The position numbers were made by a program, and so were the translations under genes. A stretch of DNA of 39,771 bases from a virus. The stretch spans positions 1-39,771 of the IMG/VR virus record IMGVR_UViG_3300040808_000522; one strand, written 5' to 3'. A model generated the notes under the pieces. It did no database searches and was not told where the DNA came from. It was given only the letters and a program-made list of their open reading frames with translations. Shown here one piece after another: positions 1 to 8,844 of this stretch; position 1 is the stretch's first letter, and the number at the start of each line of letters is the position of its first letter.

Positions 1-617
1 TCTAAAGTATAACCTGTTGTACCTGTGCCATCTAATTTATCTACATTCCAATCTGCTTGAGCAATTTTACTTTCTACAACTGAACCTGTTATTTTACTTC
101 GCTCTACAACATATATGTTTGTACCATCTTGTTCTAAATAGATACCATTATCTGAACCGAAATATCCTACTCTTTGTCTTAAACCAGTTTTAGCCGCATT
201 AAATACAAAAGAGTTTAAAAGTAATAATGATTTACCAGGTTGATAAGACATTACTTTATTTGTTTCTCTTATAATTTCATCATTAGCATTATCACCAACT
301 GTTAAATTAATAAGGCCTTCATTTATACTAAATGTAGATGAAGCGTCACCTGTAATATCTTCATTCCATAAACCATTGTCTTTGTATCTGTGTGAGCTGT
401 CAAATAATGTTAATGGTGATGATATTCTTTGTCTACCAAAAGCGTCTGTATTAGTTTCTGCTGAGCTCGATTGACTAATACTTGATATTGTGACTGGAAA
501 TGGATTTGTTTGAGTTACAACATTACCGTCATTTGTTGCTATCATTGGTACTTCAAAAACTGTTGCGTCAGCTCCTGTAGGTCCAAATGTCTGTGTATCT
601 TTTCTAAAATTTGCCAT
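1..617 (-). CDS. Virion structural protein, 3'-truncated by window edge
   Basis: The reading frame opens with ATG at 617 and runs off the left edge without a stop, giving about 205 residues. The product starts MANFRKDTQTFGPTGADAT and continues with a beta-rich, Ser/Thr/Asn-rich sequence (DAFGRQRISSPLTLFDSSHR, later YFGSDNGIYLEQDG). It has no signal peptide or membrane segment. The composition and the FGRQRIS...FDSSHRY pattern resemble virion structural proteins annotated in uncultured marine phages, perhaps a fibre or other exterior protein. That is a family impression, not a proven assignment. The start codon overlaps the stop of the upstream ligase-like gene by one base (TAATG), so the two are translationally coupled and probably share its early and late promoters. 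Confidence 0.7.
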   Translation of the reverse strand, partial: MANFRKDTQTFGPTGADATVFEVPMIATNDGNVVTQTNPFPVTISSISQSSSAETNTDAFGRQRISSPLTLFDSSHRYKDNGLWNEDITGDASSTFSINEGLINLTVGDNANDEIIRETNKVMSYQPGKSLLLLNSFVFNAAKTGLRQRVGYFGSDNGIYLEQDGTNIYVVERSKITGSVVESKIAQADWNVDKLDGTGTTGYTL

Positions 618-1840
618 TATCCTTTAATCCAATTCTTTGCTAATGTAAAGTTTGCTGTACTAAACTCTAATCTATCTACTAATTTAACGGCGTTGCCCAT
701 TCTATCTACAGCGACATAACCTTCTGGATTTGTTACTTCAAATCCATTACCTTTTTGTAAGAAAGTTCCTATTGATTTAATTTGATTCATTTTACTTACA
801 AGATAATTTTTAACTCTTTGTAAAGTTACGTAACTTGCAATTGCAAAATATATTTCATTATCATATCTGTCAATAAATTTTAAACCATCATCCCTTATTG
901 TTTTGTATTTACCTTTTGCAGCTTCTGTTTTTTTACTTGACATTTCATCATCTAAAACTGAAGCATAGTATTTTCTAAAATCTGATTGTAAACCTTTTAC
1001 GTTACCTATAGTTTGACCTTCTCTTATTTTTGTATTGAAGAAAATCTTTAGTCTTGCACCAACTGATAACATGTTAGTTTGTCTTTTTAACAAATCTAAA
1101 ATAACTTTACCTTTTGAAATTGATCCAACTGCCATTCTTAACATATTATCATACTGATCACTTTCAGCAGTTGTAAATGTAGCAACACCAGATGAGTCTT
1201 TGTAACTTGCGTCATCAAAGAATACTGCTGGCGTCTTTGTAAAGCGATTTACATTGACGCCAAAACTTGCTTTTAGGTTAGACATCTTTCGGCCATTGTA
1301 AGTAGTGTGAAAGATAATGCCTAACTTAGCTCTTTTAATTCTTTTAGCAAGATCAGTATTTTCTGGAACAGCATATGTTATAGTGTTTGGTGTAAATGCA
1401 ATAGCATCTTCACCTCGTATAGATACCGACTTAATATCTCCTGATGTAAATAACAAGTCACCTTGTACAACACCTCGTATACCAAGTTTAGGTAATTCTT
1501 TTAAACAGATTGATAATTTATCTACTAAACCACCAGAGTGATTTCTTCGTATATCTGCTTGTGTGTAATTGATTTTAGGAGTAACGTTGAATACTGATTT
1601 TGATCCAACAAAGAATTTGCCGTTTTCTGGATTGATACCACAGAATACAGCTGGTGCACCATCCCATTTAACGGATACATTTAATTTTCTACGTGATGAA
1701 CCTACTAGCATATTTCTTATTGATTTAAGAAATTCTACTGCGTTAAGGCCACCTTGGTAACCGTTATTAATAATTTCGTCTTCTAAATGTTCTAAATGAG
1801 TATTTTTTGCCTCATTAAGATATTGTTTAAAACTATACAT
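617..1840 (-). CDS. Nucleotidyltransferase/ligase-like phage protein (DUF6267-type)
   Basis: A 407-residue protein of a family found in marine T4-like phages and usually left as unknown. Several motifs of covalent nucleotidyltransferases (RNA/DNA ligases) can be read in order: KWDG at residues 58-61 (motif I, the lysine that would be adenylated), GVVQGDLLF at 123-131 (motif III-like), LGIIFHTTY at 173-181 (IIIa-like), NPEGYVAVD at 371-379 (motif IV, EGxV) and VKLVDRLEF at 385-393 (motif V with Lys386). The I-IV gap is longer than in T4 Rnl2, so an insertion domain would lie around residues 190-360. The start follows a GGGAG ribosome site. Upstream are a perfect sigma70 promoter (1859-1887) and an exact T4 late box (1933-1940). 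A nucleic-acid ligase or capping-type activity is inferred; loss of activity or a structural role is possible. Confidence 0.6.
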   Translation of the reverse strand: MYSFKQYLNEAKNTHLEHLEDEIINNGYQGGLNAVEFLKSIRNMLVGSSRRKLNVSVKWDGAPAVFCGINPENGKFFVGSKSVFNVTPKINYTQADIRRNHSGGLVDKLSICLKELPKLGIRGVVQGDLLFTSGDIKSVSIRGEDAIAFTPNTITYAVPENTDLAKRIKRAKLGIIFHTTYNGRKMSNLKASFGVNVNRFTKTPAVFFDDASYKDSSGVATFTTAESDQYDNMLRMAVGSISKGKVILDLLKRQTNMLSVGARLKIFFNTKIREGQTIGNVKGLQSDFRKYYASVLDDEMSSKKTEAAKGKYKTIRDDGLKFIDRYDNEIYFAIASYVTLQRVKNYLVSKMNQIKSIGTFLQKGNGFEVTNPEGYVAVDRMGNAVKLVDRLEFSTANFTLAKNWIKG

Positions 1841-1858
1841 TTTTCTCCCACTATACCC

Positions 1859-1887
1859 ATTATATCAAAAAATTACGCTTTTGTCAA
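1859..1887 (-). promoter_or_regulatory. Sigma70-type promoter for ligase-like gene
   Basis: On the minus strand TTGACA (1887-1882) and TATAAT (1864-1859) are separated by exactly 17 bases, both boxes perfect. The -35 is preceded by CGC, a context shared with the promoters at 6659-6687 and 28135-28163. Transcription would start about 12 bases before the ATG at 1840. Confidence 0.85.
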
Positions 1888-1932
1888 GCGAAAAATCACT
1901 TTATTCCATACATAAATCACTACTTACTAGAC

Positions 1933-1940
1933 TATTTATA
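1933..1940 (-). promoter_or_regulatory. T4-type late promoter TATAAATA
   Basis: An exact TATAAATA on the minus strand, the box recognised by gp55-type late sigma factors, in the gap between the unknown 392-residue gene and the ligase-like gene. With the sigma70 promoter just downstream it would give the 617-1840 gene and the virion protein after it both early and late expression. Confidence 0.7.
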
Positions 1941-3119
1941 CTATTTAGCAATTACAAACTTGCCTGAAAGAGGAGTCCTTGATGTGATGTATTCAAACAT
2001 TAATCTTAACACTTGATCAGCTTGACCTTGTTTGTTATCTTTAAAAAACTTTTTAAGTACAGGCATTACTTCATTTATGACAAAAATGGCACTTATAGCA
2101 CCTCTTTCATAATCAAATCGGTTTTTGTCTTTTCTTAAATATTGTATTTTTTCTATTGCTTGATTATATTTTTTTTCACCATTTTCATATTTAACTAGAA
2201 CTTGTCTTGCTATATCTGGATTTACAAATCTTATTATATCACACAATATTTTAATAGAACCTATTGAACCACCTCTTGCCTCTGCCTTTGAAAAAATAGC
2301 CTCAGCAACAAATCTTTTTCCTGATGGATCATGTCTTAATTTTATTTCACCACCTGTTTCTAAAAGTATTCTCATATCTCTAGTTTCACCTTTATTAGGA
2401 TATTTAACTACTTTATATGGTCTCCAATCAGTAACATTTTTAATTTTTATTTTTTTTATTAAATCTATTTCGGTTTTTCTGTCAAAGTTTACTTGTTGTA
2501 AAATGGCTTCCTTTGTAGTTTTTTTGAGTGATAATGGTAATAGATCACCACTATCAATTAAGTCTGATGTTAATATATTTAAGTTTTGAAATGTGTAAAC
2601 TTTTTCTTTAGCTGTTCGTACTTCATTGATAATTTGTTTTTTAGCTTTATCACTGGCTAAATATATATCAGCTGGATTCCATTTATTTACGTTACCAAAT
2701 TTTGTTTGAGATTTATATCCAGACTTGTTTGCTATTTTAAATAACTTTTCAATATTACTCATAACATCACTATCACCTCTAAAATAAAATAGTTTTTGAA
2801 ATCCTTTTTGAGCGATTTTTAAATCTGGATCAATTGAGCTAATATCGTTAACTAATTTTTTTGCAATCTGCATTGAAGATATAAACCACTTTTCATCTTT
2901 TTTTAAAAAAGTTTCTATATCTAATAATTGAACACCTGGTGTGTCAGTTCTTTTATAAGCTTCTTTTATTGTTTTTTCTTTTACTTTATTTCTAAATTCA
3001 GTATAGTTTGGAGAAACATTTGTGTCAAATATGATATTAGTTTCTTTCGTACCTATGTAGTCAGCAATTGCACAAAACAATGCTTGTGATGATTCTGCTA
3101 GTGATGTTAAGTCTGCCAT
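1941..3119 (-). CDS. Conserved phage protein of unknown function, 392 aa
   Basis: I do not recognise the function. The protein is soluble, Lys/Ile-rich and predicted mostly helical, with no signal peptide or membrane segment. Recognisable blocks are KWNPADIYLAS near residue 147, GDLLPLSLKKTTKEA near residue 192, and a beta segment with GGEIKLRHDPSGKRF near residue 255, followed by a helical C-terminal half. The NPADI and LPLSLKK blocks recall nuclease-like folds in which an Asp/Glu and a Lys form a catalytic site, but this is speculative. It lies downstream of the helicase operon and ends directly before the late promoter of the next gene. The ATG at 3119 is the first in frame; a near-consensus CATAAATA lies just upstream at 3125-3132. 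Confidence 0.6.
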   Translation of the reverse strand: MADLTSLAESSQALFCAIADYIGTKETNIIFDTNVSPNYTEFRNKVKEKTIKEAYKRTDTPGVQLLDIETFLKKDEKWFISSMQIAKKLVNDISSIDPDLKIAQKGFQKLFYFRGDSDVMSNIEKLFKIANKSGYKSQTKFGNVNKWNPADIYLASDKAKKQIINEVRTAKEKVYTFQNLNILTSDLIDSGDLLPLSLKKTTKEAILQQVNFDRKTEIDLIKKIKIKNVTDWRPYKVVKYPNKGETRDMRILLETGGEIKLRHDPSGKRFVAEAIFSKAEARGGSIGSIKILCDIIRFVNPDIARQVLVKYENGEKKYNQAIEKIQYLRKDKNRFDYERGAISAIFVINEVMPVLKKFFKDNKQGQADQVLRLMFEYITSRTPLSGKFVIAK

Positions 3120-3137
3120 ACATATATTTATGTATAT

Positions 3138-3419
3138 CTATCGGCCAGTTCTTTGTGTACTTGTTCTAGGATTGTAGTTAGATTTACCTTTGTCTGACAA
3201 TTTTTCTTTTTCACTCCTACAATCAAAGAATGGTGGAAAACCAAAGATACCAAATGTCTTATTTTTATTTTGAAACTTGACAGTTTCTTTTACATCTTCT
3301 TCAAAGAAGGACTCTTTTATTACTAACTTACTTGGCATTTCAACAGCTCGCCAAAGTATTTCATCTTTTACTTTGACCATTTCAGTTTTGTAGTATATTG
3401 ATGGTTTTCTTTTTCTCAT
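3138..3419 (-). CDS. Hypothetical basic protein, 93 aa
   Basis: A short Lys/Arg-rich protein (starts MRKRKPSIYYKTEMVKVKDE) with a Phe/Pro-rich stretch (GIFGFPPFFDCRSEKEK) and a basic, probably disordered C-terminus ending STQRTGR. No known domain is visible. The ATG overlaps the stop of the gp41 helicase gene (ATGA), which supports the start and indicates translational coupling. Its neighbour suggests an accessory role to helicase or DNA replication, but nothing in the sequence proves this. Confidence 0.65.
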   Translation of the reverse strand: MRKRKPSIYYKTEMVKVKDEILWRAVEMPSKLVIKESFFEEDVKETVKFQNKNKTFGIFGFPPFFDCRSEKEKLSDKGKSNYNPRTSTQRTGR

Positions 3420-4807
3420 ATTTTAAAGTCCGAAAACTTATCATAAACTTCAGCAGGTTGTGGTCCTGATGGTTTTTCAAGTTTTTCTTTTGTTTCTTGG
3501 TTACTATCTACAATCTGTTGAGCAGATTGTTCTACATCATACAATCTCATTCTACTTCTATCAACACCAATTATAAATGCACGATTGACAGCAGGATCAT
3601 TGTAACGATTTTTTAACTGTTTAACTTTAATTTGATTTAGTTCTTCAAGTTCTTCATTCGATATTAAAGCAAACATAAAGTCAGCCGTTGCAGGAAGACC
3701 AAATGATTCTGATGTATCTTCTAAACCAACATCACTTGACATATAACCAGTTCTTGTTGTTTGTGTAGCCGATACAATAGGAACATTATACTGAACAGCA
3801 AGACCTCTTAATTCTTCAGCAATTGCTTTGATTAAAAAATAAGATGATATATTACCACCTTTAAAACGACTACTAGTACATATATTTAAATAGTCAATGA
3901 ATACTATATCAGGTTTAAATGATTTCTTTAATGCAAGTTCATCAATTAGTCCTTTAAAATGACCACTATGAGCAGACGCAGTAGGATATTCTTTAATAAT
4001 TAATTGACCATTTACTTTGTTTTGTAATTTAGAAATTTTATTATCATAAACTTCTTTAGGCATTTCATAAAGATCATCTATTGTTACATCTAATAAATTA
4101 GCATCAATTCTTTCAGCAATTCTTTCTTCAGCCATTTCTAAAGTGATATACAGTACATTACGACCTTGCGTTATAGCAGCCGCAGCCATATGACACATAA
4201 ACAAGGACTTACCAACACCTGTACCTGCAAGTGCTACATTTAAAGTCTTAGGTGGTAAACCACCTTTTGTGATACGATTAAAATAATTTAAATCAAATTT
4301 TAATCGTTCTTCAGTTCTATGATAATATTCAAATCGGTCATCTGTTTGATTTAGATAATCATGTCCTATATGTCTATCAAATGAAACACCAAGTGCTTCA
4401 GATAATATACTTGGTATGGCCTCTGGTGTATGTTTATTGTCTTTACCATCTATAATCTTAATACCTTTTAGTACAGCATTATATACAGCACGATCTTTAC
4501 AAAACTTTTCAGTTGTATCTAGCAGCCATTGTTGTTCAACTTCTTCATGTACTAAACTATTTAATAAAGTTTTTGTATTTTTATATTCATCTTCGGTAAG
4601 TGTCTTGTTATTAGACAACTCAATAGTAATTGCTTCTTTTGTTGGGAGGTTATTATATTTTACAACAAAGTCATTAATAATATTAAATAAAGTTACTTCA
4701 TCTCTATTTTTAAAAAAGTCTTCTTTTATAAAAGGAATAACTTTACGAGTAAAATCTTCGTTATGTATTAGATTGGATAAAAGTGTTTTTTCAAATTGAT
4801 CAGACAT
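3416..4807 (-). CDS. 41: Replicative DNA helicase gp41 (DnaB-like)
   Basis: The product is the hexameric 5'-3' helicase that unwinds the phage replication fork and works with primase. It is 463 residues long, close to T4 gp41 (475). The N-terminal helical domain (1-150) is followed by a RecA-type ATPase core with Walker A GTGVGKS at 195-201 and a Walker B FIDYL near residue 302. The motif SATQTTRTGY near residue 350 and an arginine-containing stretch (GVDRSRMRLYDVE) near 420 fit DnaB family motifs. It is in the same run as uvsX and overlaps the preceding oxygenase gene by eight bases. No separate primase (gp61) is in the window. Confidence 0.95.
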   Translation of the reverse strand: MSDQFEKTLLSNLIHNEDFTRKVIPFIKEDFFKNRDEVTLFNIINDFVVKYNNLPTKEAITIELSNNKTLTEDEYKNTKTLLNSLVHEEVEQQWLLDTTEKFCKDRAVYNAVLKGIKIIDGKDNKHTPEAIPSILSEALGVSFDRHIGHDYLNQTDDRFEYYHRTEERLKFDLNYFNRITKGGLPPKTLNVALAGTGVGKSLFMCHMAAAAITQGRNVLYITLEMAEERIAERIDANLLDVTIDDLYEMPKEVYDNKISKLQNKVNGQLIIKEYPTASAHSGHFKGLIDELALKKSFKPDIVFIDYLNICTSSRFKGGNISSYFLIKAIAEELRGLAVQYNVPIVSATQTTRTGYMSSDVGLEDTSESFGLPATADFMFALISNEELEELNQIKVKQLKNRYNDPAVNRAFIIGVDRSRMRLYDVEQSAQQIVDSNQETKEKLEKPSGPQPAEVYDKFSDFKI

Positions 4808-5366
4808 AATGTAGATAACTTCCTATAATGTACTTTGGTTGATTGATTGGTTTTTCTCCTGCATGTTTAAATGGCCATAGTGGTGGAAACATTAATACTT
4901 TACCTGCCTCTGGTTTAATCTTAATATCGTAATCAGGAAATGTTGTTTCGCCGCCATCGTTATCATTTAAATACATAAAAAAAACTAAAAATCTTCTAGC
5001 ACTGTTATAGTTAGTCACATCTACATGTGTCTTAAATTCATCTTCACCGTTAGGTTCATATTTTTTAAATCTTATTTGTTCAAAACCAAATTTCTCTGGC
5101 CATTGTTTTATATCATCTATTTTAACATCTTTTGTATATTTGTCAACAAGCTCTCTAAACTTAGGAAAAAGAATATCAGAATACTCTTGCCAATCATTAT
5201 GAATACTAATATTGATTTCTGTAAATGACATATGATCATCTAATATTGTTTTGACTTGTTGTGAAGCTGAGTCTTCAAACTTATCAATTAAATGTTGACA
5301 TTGATCTTTTGTCAATACATTATCATATGTTTTTATATAATTATTTTTCAAATTTAATTGTTCCAT
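4800..5366 (-). CDS. 2-oxoglutarate/Fe(II)-dependent oxygenase (prolyl 4-hydroxylase-like)
   Basis: A 188-residue non-haem iron dioxygenase. The iron triad is visible as His114-x-Asp116 (FKTHVDV) and His168 (WPFKHAGEKP), with Lys178 in the usual position for binding the 2-oxoglutarate carboxylate. The core strands FLVFFMYLNDNDGGETTFP and PEAGKVLMFPP are typical of the P4Hc/2OG-FeII_Oxy family found in marine T4-like phages. The substrate is unknown; a protein side chain or modified nucleotide is plausible. It overlaps the upstream unknown gene by 26 bases and the downstream gp41 gene by eight, so it is a fully embedded operon member between uvsX and gene 41. Confidence 0.88.
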   Translation of the reverse strand: MEQLNLKNNYIKTYDNVLTKDQCQHLIDKFEDSASQQVKTILDDHMSFTEINISIHNDWQEYSDILFPKFRELVDKYTKDVKIDDIKQWPEKFGFEQIRFKKYEPNGEDEFKTHVDVTNYNSARRFLVFFMYLNDNDGGETTFPDYDIKIKPEAGKVLMFPPLWPFKHAGEKPINQPKYIIGSYLHYV

Positions 5367-5628
5367 TTTCTAATTGTTTTTCAACTACTTCAATTAATAT
5401 ATCGCCTATATAGTTTCTAAAATCAATACTTGTGGTATCAACATCATTAGGATTCTTTTTAATATCATAATCAAACTTTAAAGGCAATTCACCTCGTTCA
5501 TTTTCTTCAGAAGCAAACTTTACATGACCATACGTGTATATGATATCCTTGTAAGGGCCTTCCGTAATCTTTATACAACTGTAATCATCAACATCACGTT
5601 GAGCAAAAACAAATCTATTCTGCGCCAT
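5341..5628 (-). CDS. Conserved small phage protein downstream of UvsX, 95 aa
   Basis: A 95-residue protein (starts [20 protein letters not shown]) with an acidic, beta-rich body ([20 protein letters not shown]) and a helical C-terminus ([23 protein letters not shown] region). It belongs to a family repeatedly found beside uvsX in cyanophage-like T4 relatives, with no known function. I choose the ATG at 5628: it lies inside the end of uvsX and yields the MAQNRF start usual for this family. A longer frame reaching to 5733 would add 35 residues that merely translate the antiparallel use of uvsX codons. A link to recombination is inferred from position only. Confidence 0.75.
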   Translation of the reverse strand: MAQNRFVFAQRDVDDYSCIKITEGPYKDIIYTYGHVKFASEENERGELPLKFDYDIKKNPNDVDTTSIDFRNYIGDILIEVVEKQLENGTIKFEK

Positions 5629-6634
5629 AGAGGAATTCTTTTTTGGCTGCCTCGTCAATTTGAGCGAGAATATCTTTAGTAAAGAATTTATCAGGTTCAT
5701 TATTGATAGTCTTAGCATATTGTTTTGATCCATCTGGTAGTTCTATTCTGGTAGAAACAGATTTAAATATGTTATGTTTGATAGCAAGGTCTAATAACCC
5801 ATAATACTTATCAAGGCCATCTTTATATGTTAATCTAACATCTATTAATGCATTTTCTTTTGTTAACCTTGACTTATAGTTTTTACAATGTATGATGTTA
5901 CCAACAACTTCTTTACCATCTTTTTCTTTACGTTTAGATAGATAAACAATATTTGAAGCAGCGTATTTTAATCCAGAACCCCCACCCATTTCTTTTTGTG
6001 GAAACATTGAACCAATAACATCATAAGTGTGATTCGTCATAATCATTGGCACTTTTGCCTTACCAAGTTTAAGTGTTAATACTCTAAATGCAGCCTTGAC
6101 AATTTGAGACCTTGTCATATCTCTAGTTTCTTTACCTTCAGCAGTATCTTCCATTTCTTTTGTAGTAGATAACATACCTAAACTATCTAATACAAACATA
6201 ATAGGTTTTCTTGTTTTTTCGTCTTGTTCTAAATATTTGTCAATTACTTTTATTGATTGATGTCTAAATTCTTGTACTGTAGCAACTGGTACTATGACCA
6301 TTCTTTTACTATCAATACCTCTTGTTTCAACTAAATCTTTTGTTAACGCACTTTCTGATTCAAAGTAAATTACACCTGCGTCTTTGTTTTTATCTAAAAA
6401 TGCCTTTACAATACCTAACGCAAAGAAAGTTTTACCTGTTGCAGCTTCACCTGCAATTGCTGTTATTTTGTTTGATGGCATACCACCAAAGATAGAACCT
6501 GATAATAAAGCATTGAGAGCGTGTGAACCTGTGTCTATAAAACTATCTACATCGCCTGCTTCTACACCATCACTTACTAGTGTAGCATATTCATTACCTG
6601 TTTCTTTAATTATTTCTTTTAAAAAGTCACTCAT
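5615..6634 (-). CDS. uvsX: UvsX RecA-like recombinase
   Basis: The phage strand-exchange protein, which forms filaments on single-stranded DNA with the help of UvsY and drives recombination-dependent replication. It has 339 residues (T4 UvsX 391). Walker A is GEAATGKT at 62-69; the Walker B-like strand [12 protein letters not shown] lies near residues 142-153, and a DNA-binding loop with [12 protein letters not shown] lies near residue 216-227. The start at 6634 follows AAGGAG. A perfect sigma70 promoter (6659-6687) sits directly upstream, overlapping the end of the preceding gene, so uvsX heads its own transcript with the 95-residue protein, oxygenase and gp41. Confidence 0.96.
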   Translation of the reverse strand: MSDFLKEIIKETGNEYATLVSDGVEAGDVDSFIDTGSHALNALLSGSIFGGMPSNKITAIAGEAATGKTFFALGIVKAFLDKNKDAGVIYFESESALTKDLVETRGIDSKRMVIVPVATVQEFRHQSIKVIDKYLEQDEKTRKPIMFVLDSLGMLSTTKEMEDTAEGKETRDMTRSQIVKAAFRVLTLKLGKAKVPMIMTNHTYDVIGSMFPQKEMGGGSGLKYAASNIVYLSKRKEKDGKEVVGNIIHCKNYKSRLTKENALIDVRLTYKDGLDKYYGLLDLAIKHNIFKSVSTRIELPDGSKQYAKTINNEPDKFFTKDILAQIDEAAKKEFLYGAE

Positions 6635-6658
6635 ACATTATCTCCTTATTATGTGTTT

Positions 6659-6687
6659 ATTATATCAAATCATCTTTACTTTGTCAA
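6659..6687 (-). promoter_or_regulatory. Sigma70-type promoter for uvsX operon
   Basis: On the minus strand TTGACA (6687-6682), a 17-base spacer and TATAAT (6664-6659), both perfect, preceded by CGC. The -35 lies within the last codons of the upstream 99-residue gene. The uvsX start is about 25 bases downstream of the -10. Confidence 0.88.
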
Positions 6688-6964
6688 GCGTTTTTGGATC
6701 AGGTTTACCTTCCCAATCAAATCTATATTTTTCATCTTTAGGTATCCAACCTTTTATAGGTTTTTCATAATCATCACTTGTCATTTTTGACCATACTTTA
6801 TCAAACATTTCATTTACATCAATTGTTCCGTAATGACTAACAATACTAGTTTCAACACGATTTAATCTTTTTTCTAATAGTTCTCTATTGTATTCAAGTA
6901 GTCTTTGATAATCCCAATATTCTTTGAGGTCTTTGTATGATGTTTTTGAAATGGCCATACTCAT
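6665..6964 (-). CDS. Hypothetical protein, 99 aa
   Basis: A 99-residue soluble protein beginning MSMAISKTSYKDLKEYWDYQ, with an amphipathic helical N-terminal half (RLLEYNRELLEKRLNRVET, possibly a short coiled coil) and an aromatic, charged C-terminal half (GWIPKDEKYRFDWEGKPDPK). I see no known family signature. It follows the DNA methyltransferase gene at 6971 with a six-base gap and contains the uvsX promoter in its last codons. A second ATG two codons in is an alternative start. Confidence 0.6.
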   Translation of the reverse strand: MSMAISKTSYKDLKEYWDYQRLLEYNRELLEKRLNRVETSIVSHYGTIDVNEMFDKVWSKMTSDDYEKPIKGWIPKDEKYRFDWEGKPDPKTLDKVKMI

Positions 6965-6970
6965 ATTTAT

Positions 6971-8227
6971 TTAAAATAAAGTTGCTCTTCTACTATGTCT
7001 GAAGTAATCTATTTTTTCTTTAGCAAAACACCATACATTCTCAATATATATTCGATTCATAAACTCGGCCTTTTCTTCTTCACTTTCAAATAGTTTATCC
7101 GATTTAGGTCGTTGCATAATCCTCATACCTATCTGGCCTACAAAATTATCTTTTAAACTATCAACTAATTCATCACTTGAATAATATCTTTTGTTTTTTA
7201 TATTAGGGTCCATTATATTTACAAACATATGTTTTGATCTTTCAAAACTCTTTTTTGCAACAGGTAAATAGAAATCATCACGCCATTTAGAATACTCATC
7301 AAACTTAAACCATGATTGGTTTTCTTCTTTATCACCACCTTCGTTATATCTTTCTGTAGAAAAGTATGGTGGACTTGTAAATGCACAATCTATATTATCT
7401 ATTTTATCCCATGGTAAATCCTCAGCACCACAATTATAGATAGTAACTTTTTTAGGATTAGGCAAAAAACTATTATATGTTTCTATTTGTTTTAAATATT
7501 GTTTGTAAGTGTTAGGATTTGGATCACAACCAATATATTCTTCAGCATCACTGGCAAAAAAACCTGCAAGTCTATCACCCCAACCACATGATGTATCTAA
7601 CACTCTTTTGGCGTTAGTCATCTGATATATTGTTTTTGCTACATTTGGTTTAAATTGTGTTGCAATATATGTACCTAATCTAAAGGCTGACATATAACTT
7701 TTATCATTTAAAACCCCACCTCTTAATTCTGTTTTGCCATCCACTTCTACTGGTTTCATACCATTAATTCCACGCCAGATGGGGCCAAGACATCGCCATA
7801 TATCTTTTGCTGTACCATTTTGCCATACATCTATGGGTGCTTTGAAACCAAAACTACTACAATTTAATCTTAAATGTTGATGAAAGTAATTACTAACATC
7901 ATTGTAAATAGATGGTGCATCTATAATACCTAGGCCATGATCTTTAAAATTATACTTATAGTCATCATACTTTTCCTTTACATTTTTTTCTAACTGTTCT
8001 AAAGGCTTTACATATTCCCACACATCTTGTTTTTGTAAAGATTTAAACGCTTGACGCATTATATCATAAGATATTTGTTTCAAAGGAAACTCTGGCCTGT
8101 GTTTAGCTATATACTCAGATAAATCTAATCTAAACTGTTCTTTGCCAATATCATTTGTAACAGTTTCAAACATCTGTTGATCCATTACAGGTAATTTGCC
8201 GTTATACTTATTTAAATAATCACTCAT
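6971..8227 (-). CDS. SAM-dependent DNA methyltransferase, TSPPY type (paralogue A)
   Basis: A 418-residue methyltransferase probably modifying an amino group of adenine or cytosine in DNA. The SAM-binding motif I reads RVLDTSCGWGDRLAGFF (208-224) and the catalytic motif IV reads TSPPY (284-288). The long N-terminal part (1-200) has no recognised fold and probably recognises the target. The same plan (N-terminal region, DxSxGxGGRL/DRL motif, CDPNPNTY/TDPCVPTY motif, TSPPY) occurs in the 361-residue protein at 20965-22050, so the phage carries two paralogues. It is driven by the promoter at 8269-8297. No restriction partner is adjacent, so self-protection or regulation is more likely than an R-M system. 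Confidence 0.85.
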   Translation of the reverse strand: MSDYLNKYNGKLPVMDQQMFETVTNDIGKEQFRLDLSEYIAKHRPEFPLKQISYDIMRQAFKSLQKQDVWEYVKPLEQLEKNVKEKYDDYKYNFKDHGLGIIDAPSIYNDVSNYFHQHLRLNCSSFGFKAPIDVWQNGTAKDIWRCLGPIWRGINGMKPVEVDGKTELRGGVLNDKSYMSAFRLGTYIATQFKPNVAKTIYQMTNAKRVLDTSCGWGDRLAGFFASDAEEYIGCDPNPNTYKQYLKQIETYNSFLPNPKKVTIYNCGAEDLPWDKIDNIDCAFTSPPYFSTERYNEGGDKEENQSWFKFDEYSKWRDDFYLPVAKKSFERSKHMFVNIMDPNIKNKRYYSSDELVDSLKDNFVGQIGMRIMQRPKSDKLFESEEEKAEFMNRIYIENVWCFAKEKIDYFRHSRRATLF

Positions 8228-8268
8228 TGTTCCATTTTACTAATAACCATATTATAAAACTGTATATT

Positions 8269-8297
8269 ATTATAACATAAAATATGGTTAAAGTCAA
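8269..8297 (-). promoter_or_regulatory. Sigma70-type promoter for methyltransferase A
   Basis: On the minus strand TTGACT (8297-8292), a 17-base spacer and TATAAT (8274-8269). The methyltransferase ATG is at 8227, leaving a leader of about 35 bases. Confidence 0.8.
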
Positions 8298-8304
8298 TTC
8301 CATA

Positions 8305-8844
8305 CTAAAACTTATCTGTTTGATTTCCCCAACTATCCCAACCATTTCTTTGCGTTCTAGCAAACAATTCAATATAAGGACCTTCTAATAAGTTCTCTAT
8401 ATGATTATACATTATGTCTGGCTTTCTACTGTGTTCCCTACGTTGTTCTACAACTAATTGAGGCACACTCTTACTGATTCGTTTAGGTTTACCTTTAGTT
8501 GCTAATAAACACATTTCGGGATTACCTCTAGTCCAATAACCTAAACCTGTAAAATATCCTTCAGACTTTCTATTTGTTTTTGCCCAAGTAAATCCTACAG
8601 TTTTATATTTAAATCCCCACGCATTAATAACTTCAAAGGCCTTGTCTAATAATGGATCAATTACCCACATTAATAAAACTGAATTGTCGTTTGCAATTTT
8701 ATTAACAGGTAAATTACATATATCTTTAAAGTTCATAACATTATAATGTTTTTCAGGACTTCTATCTTTACCTTTATTAGAATACGTTTTAAAAGACCAT
8801 GGTGGGTCTGCGTAAATTACACTATACTTTTTATCAATGTCCAT
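8305..8844 (-). CDS. MT-A70 family N6-adenine methyltransferase
   Basis: A 179-residue enzyme with the MT-A70 signature: YADPPWSFKT at residues 11-20 (DPPW catalytic tetrad at 13-16), followed by the family pattern WVIDPLLDKAFEVINAWGF and FTWAKTN, and a C-terminal PYIELFART and GWDSWGNQ. Phage members of this family methylate adenine N6 in DNA; some eukaryotic relatives act on RNA. It overlaps the small membrane-protein gene upstream and has no promoter of its own that I can see, so it is probably transcribed with gene 43. It is the third base-methyltransferase candidate in the window. Confidence 0.92.
   Translation of the reverse strand: MDIDKKYSVIYADPPWSFKTYSNKGKDRSPEKHYNVMNFKDICNLPVNKIANDNSVLLMWVIDPLLDKAFEVINAWGFKYKTVGFTWAKTNRKSEGYFTGLGYWTRGNPEMCLLATKGKPKRISKSVPQLVVEQRREHSRKPDIMYNHIENLLEGPYIELFARTQRNGWDSWGNQTDKF

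Noticed and set aside
5629-5733. N-terminal 35-residue extension of the small gene after uvsX
   Set aside because: It lies fully inside uvsX; the family-like start MAQNRF at 5628 is the better beginning.
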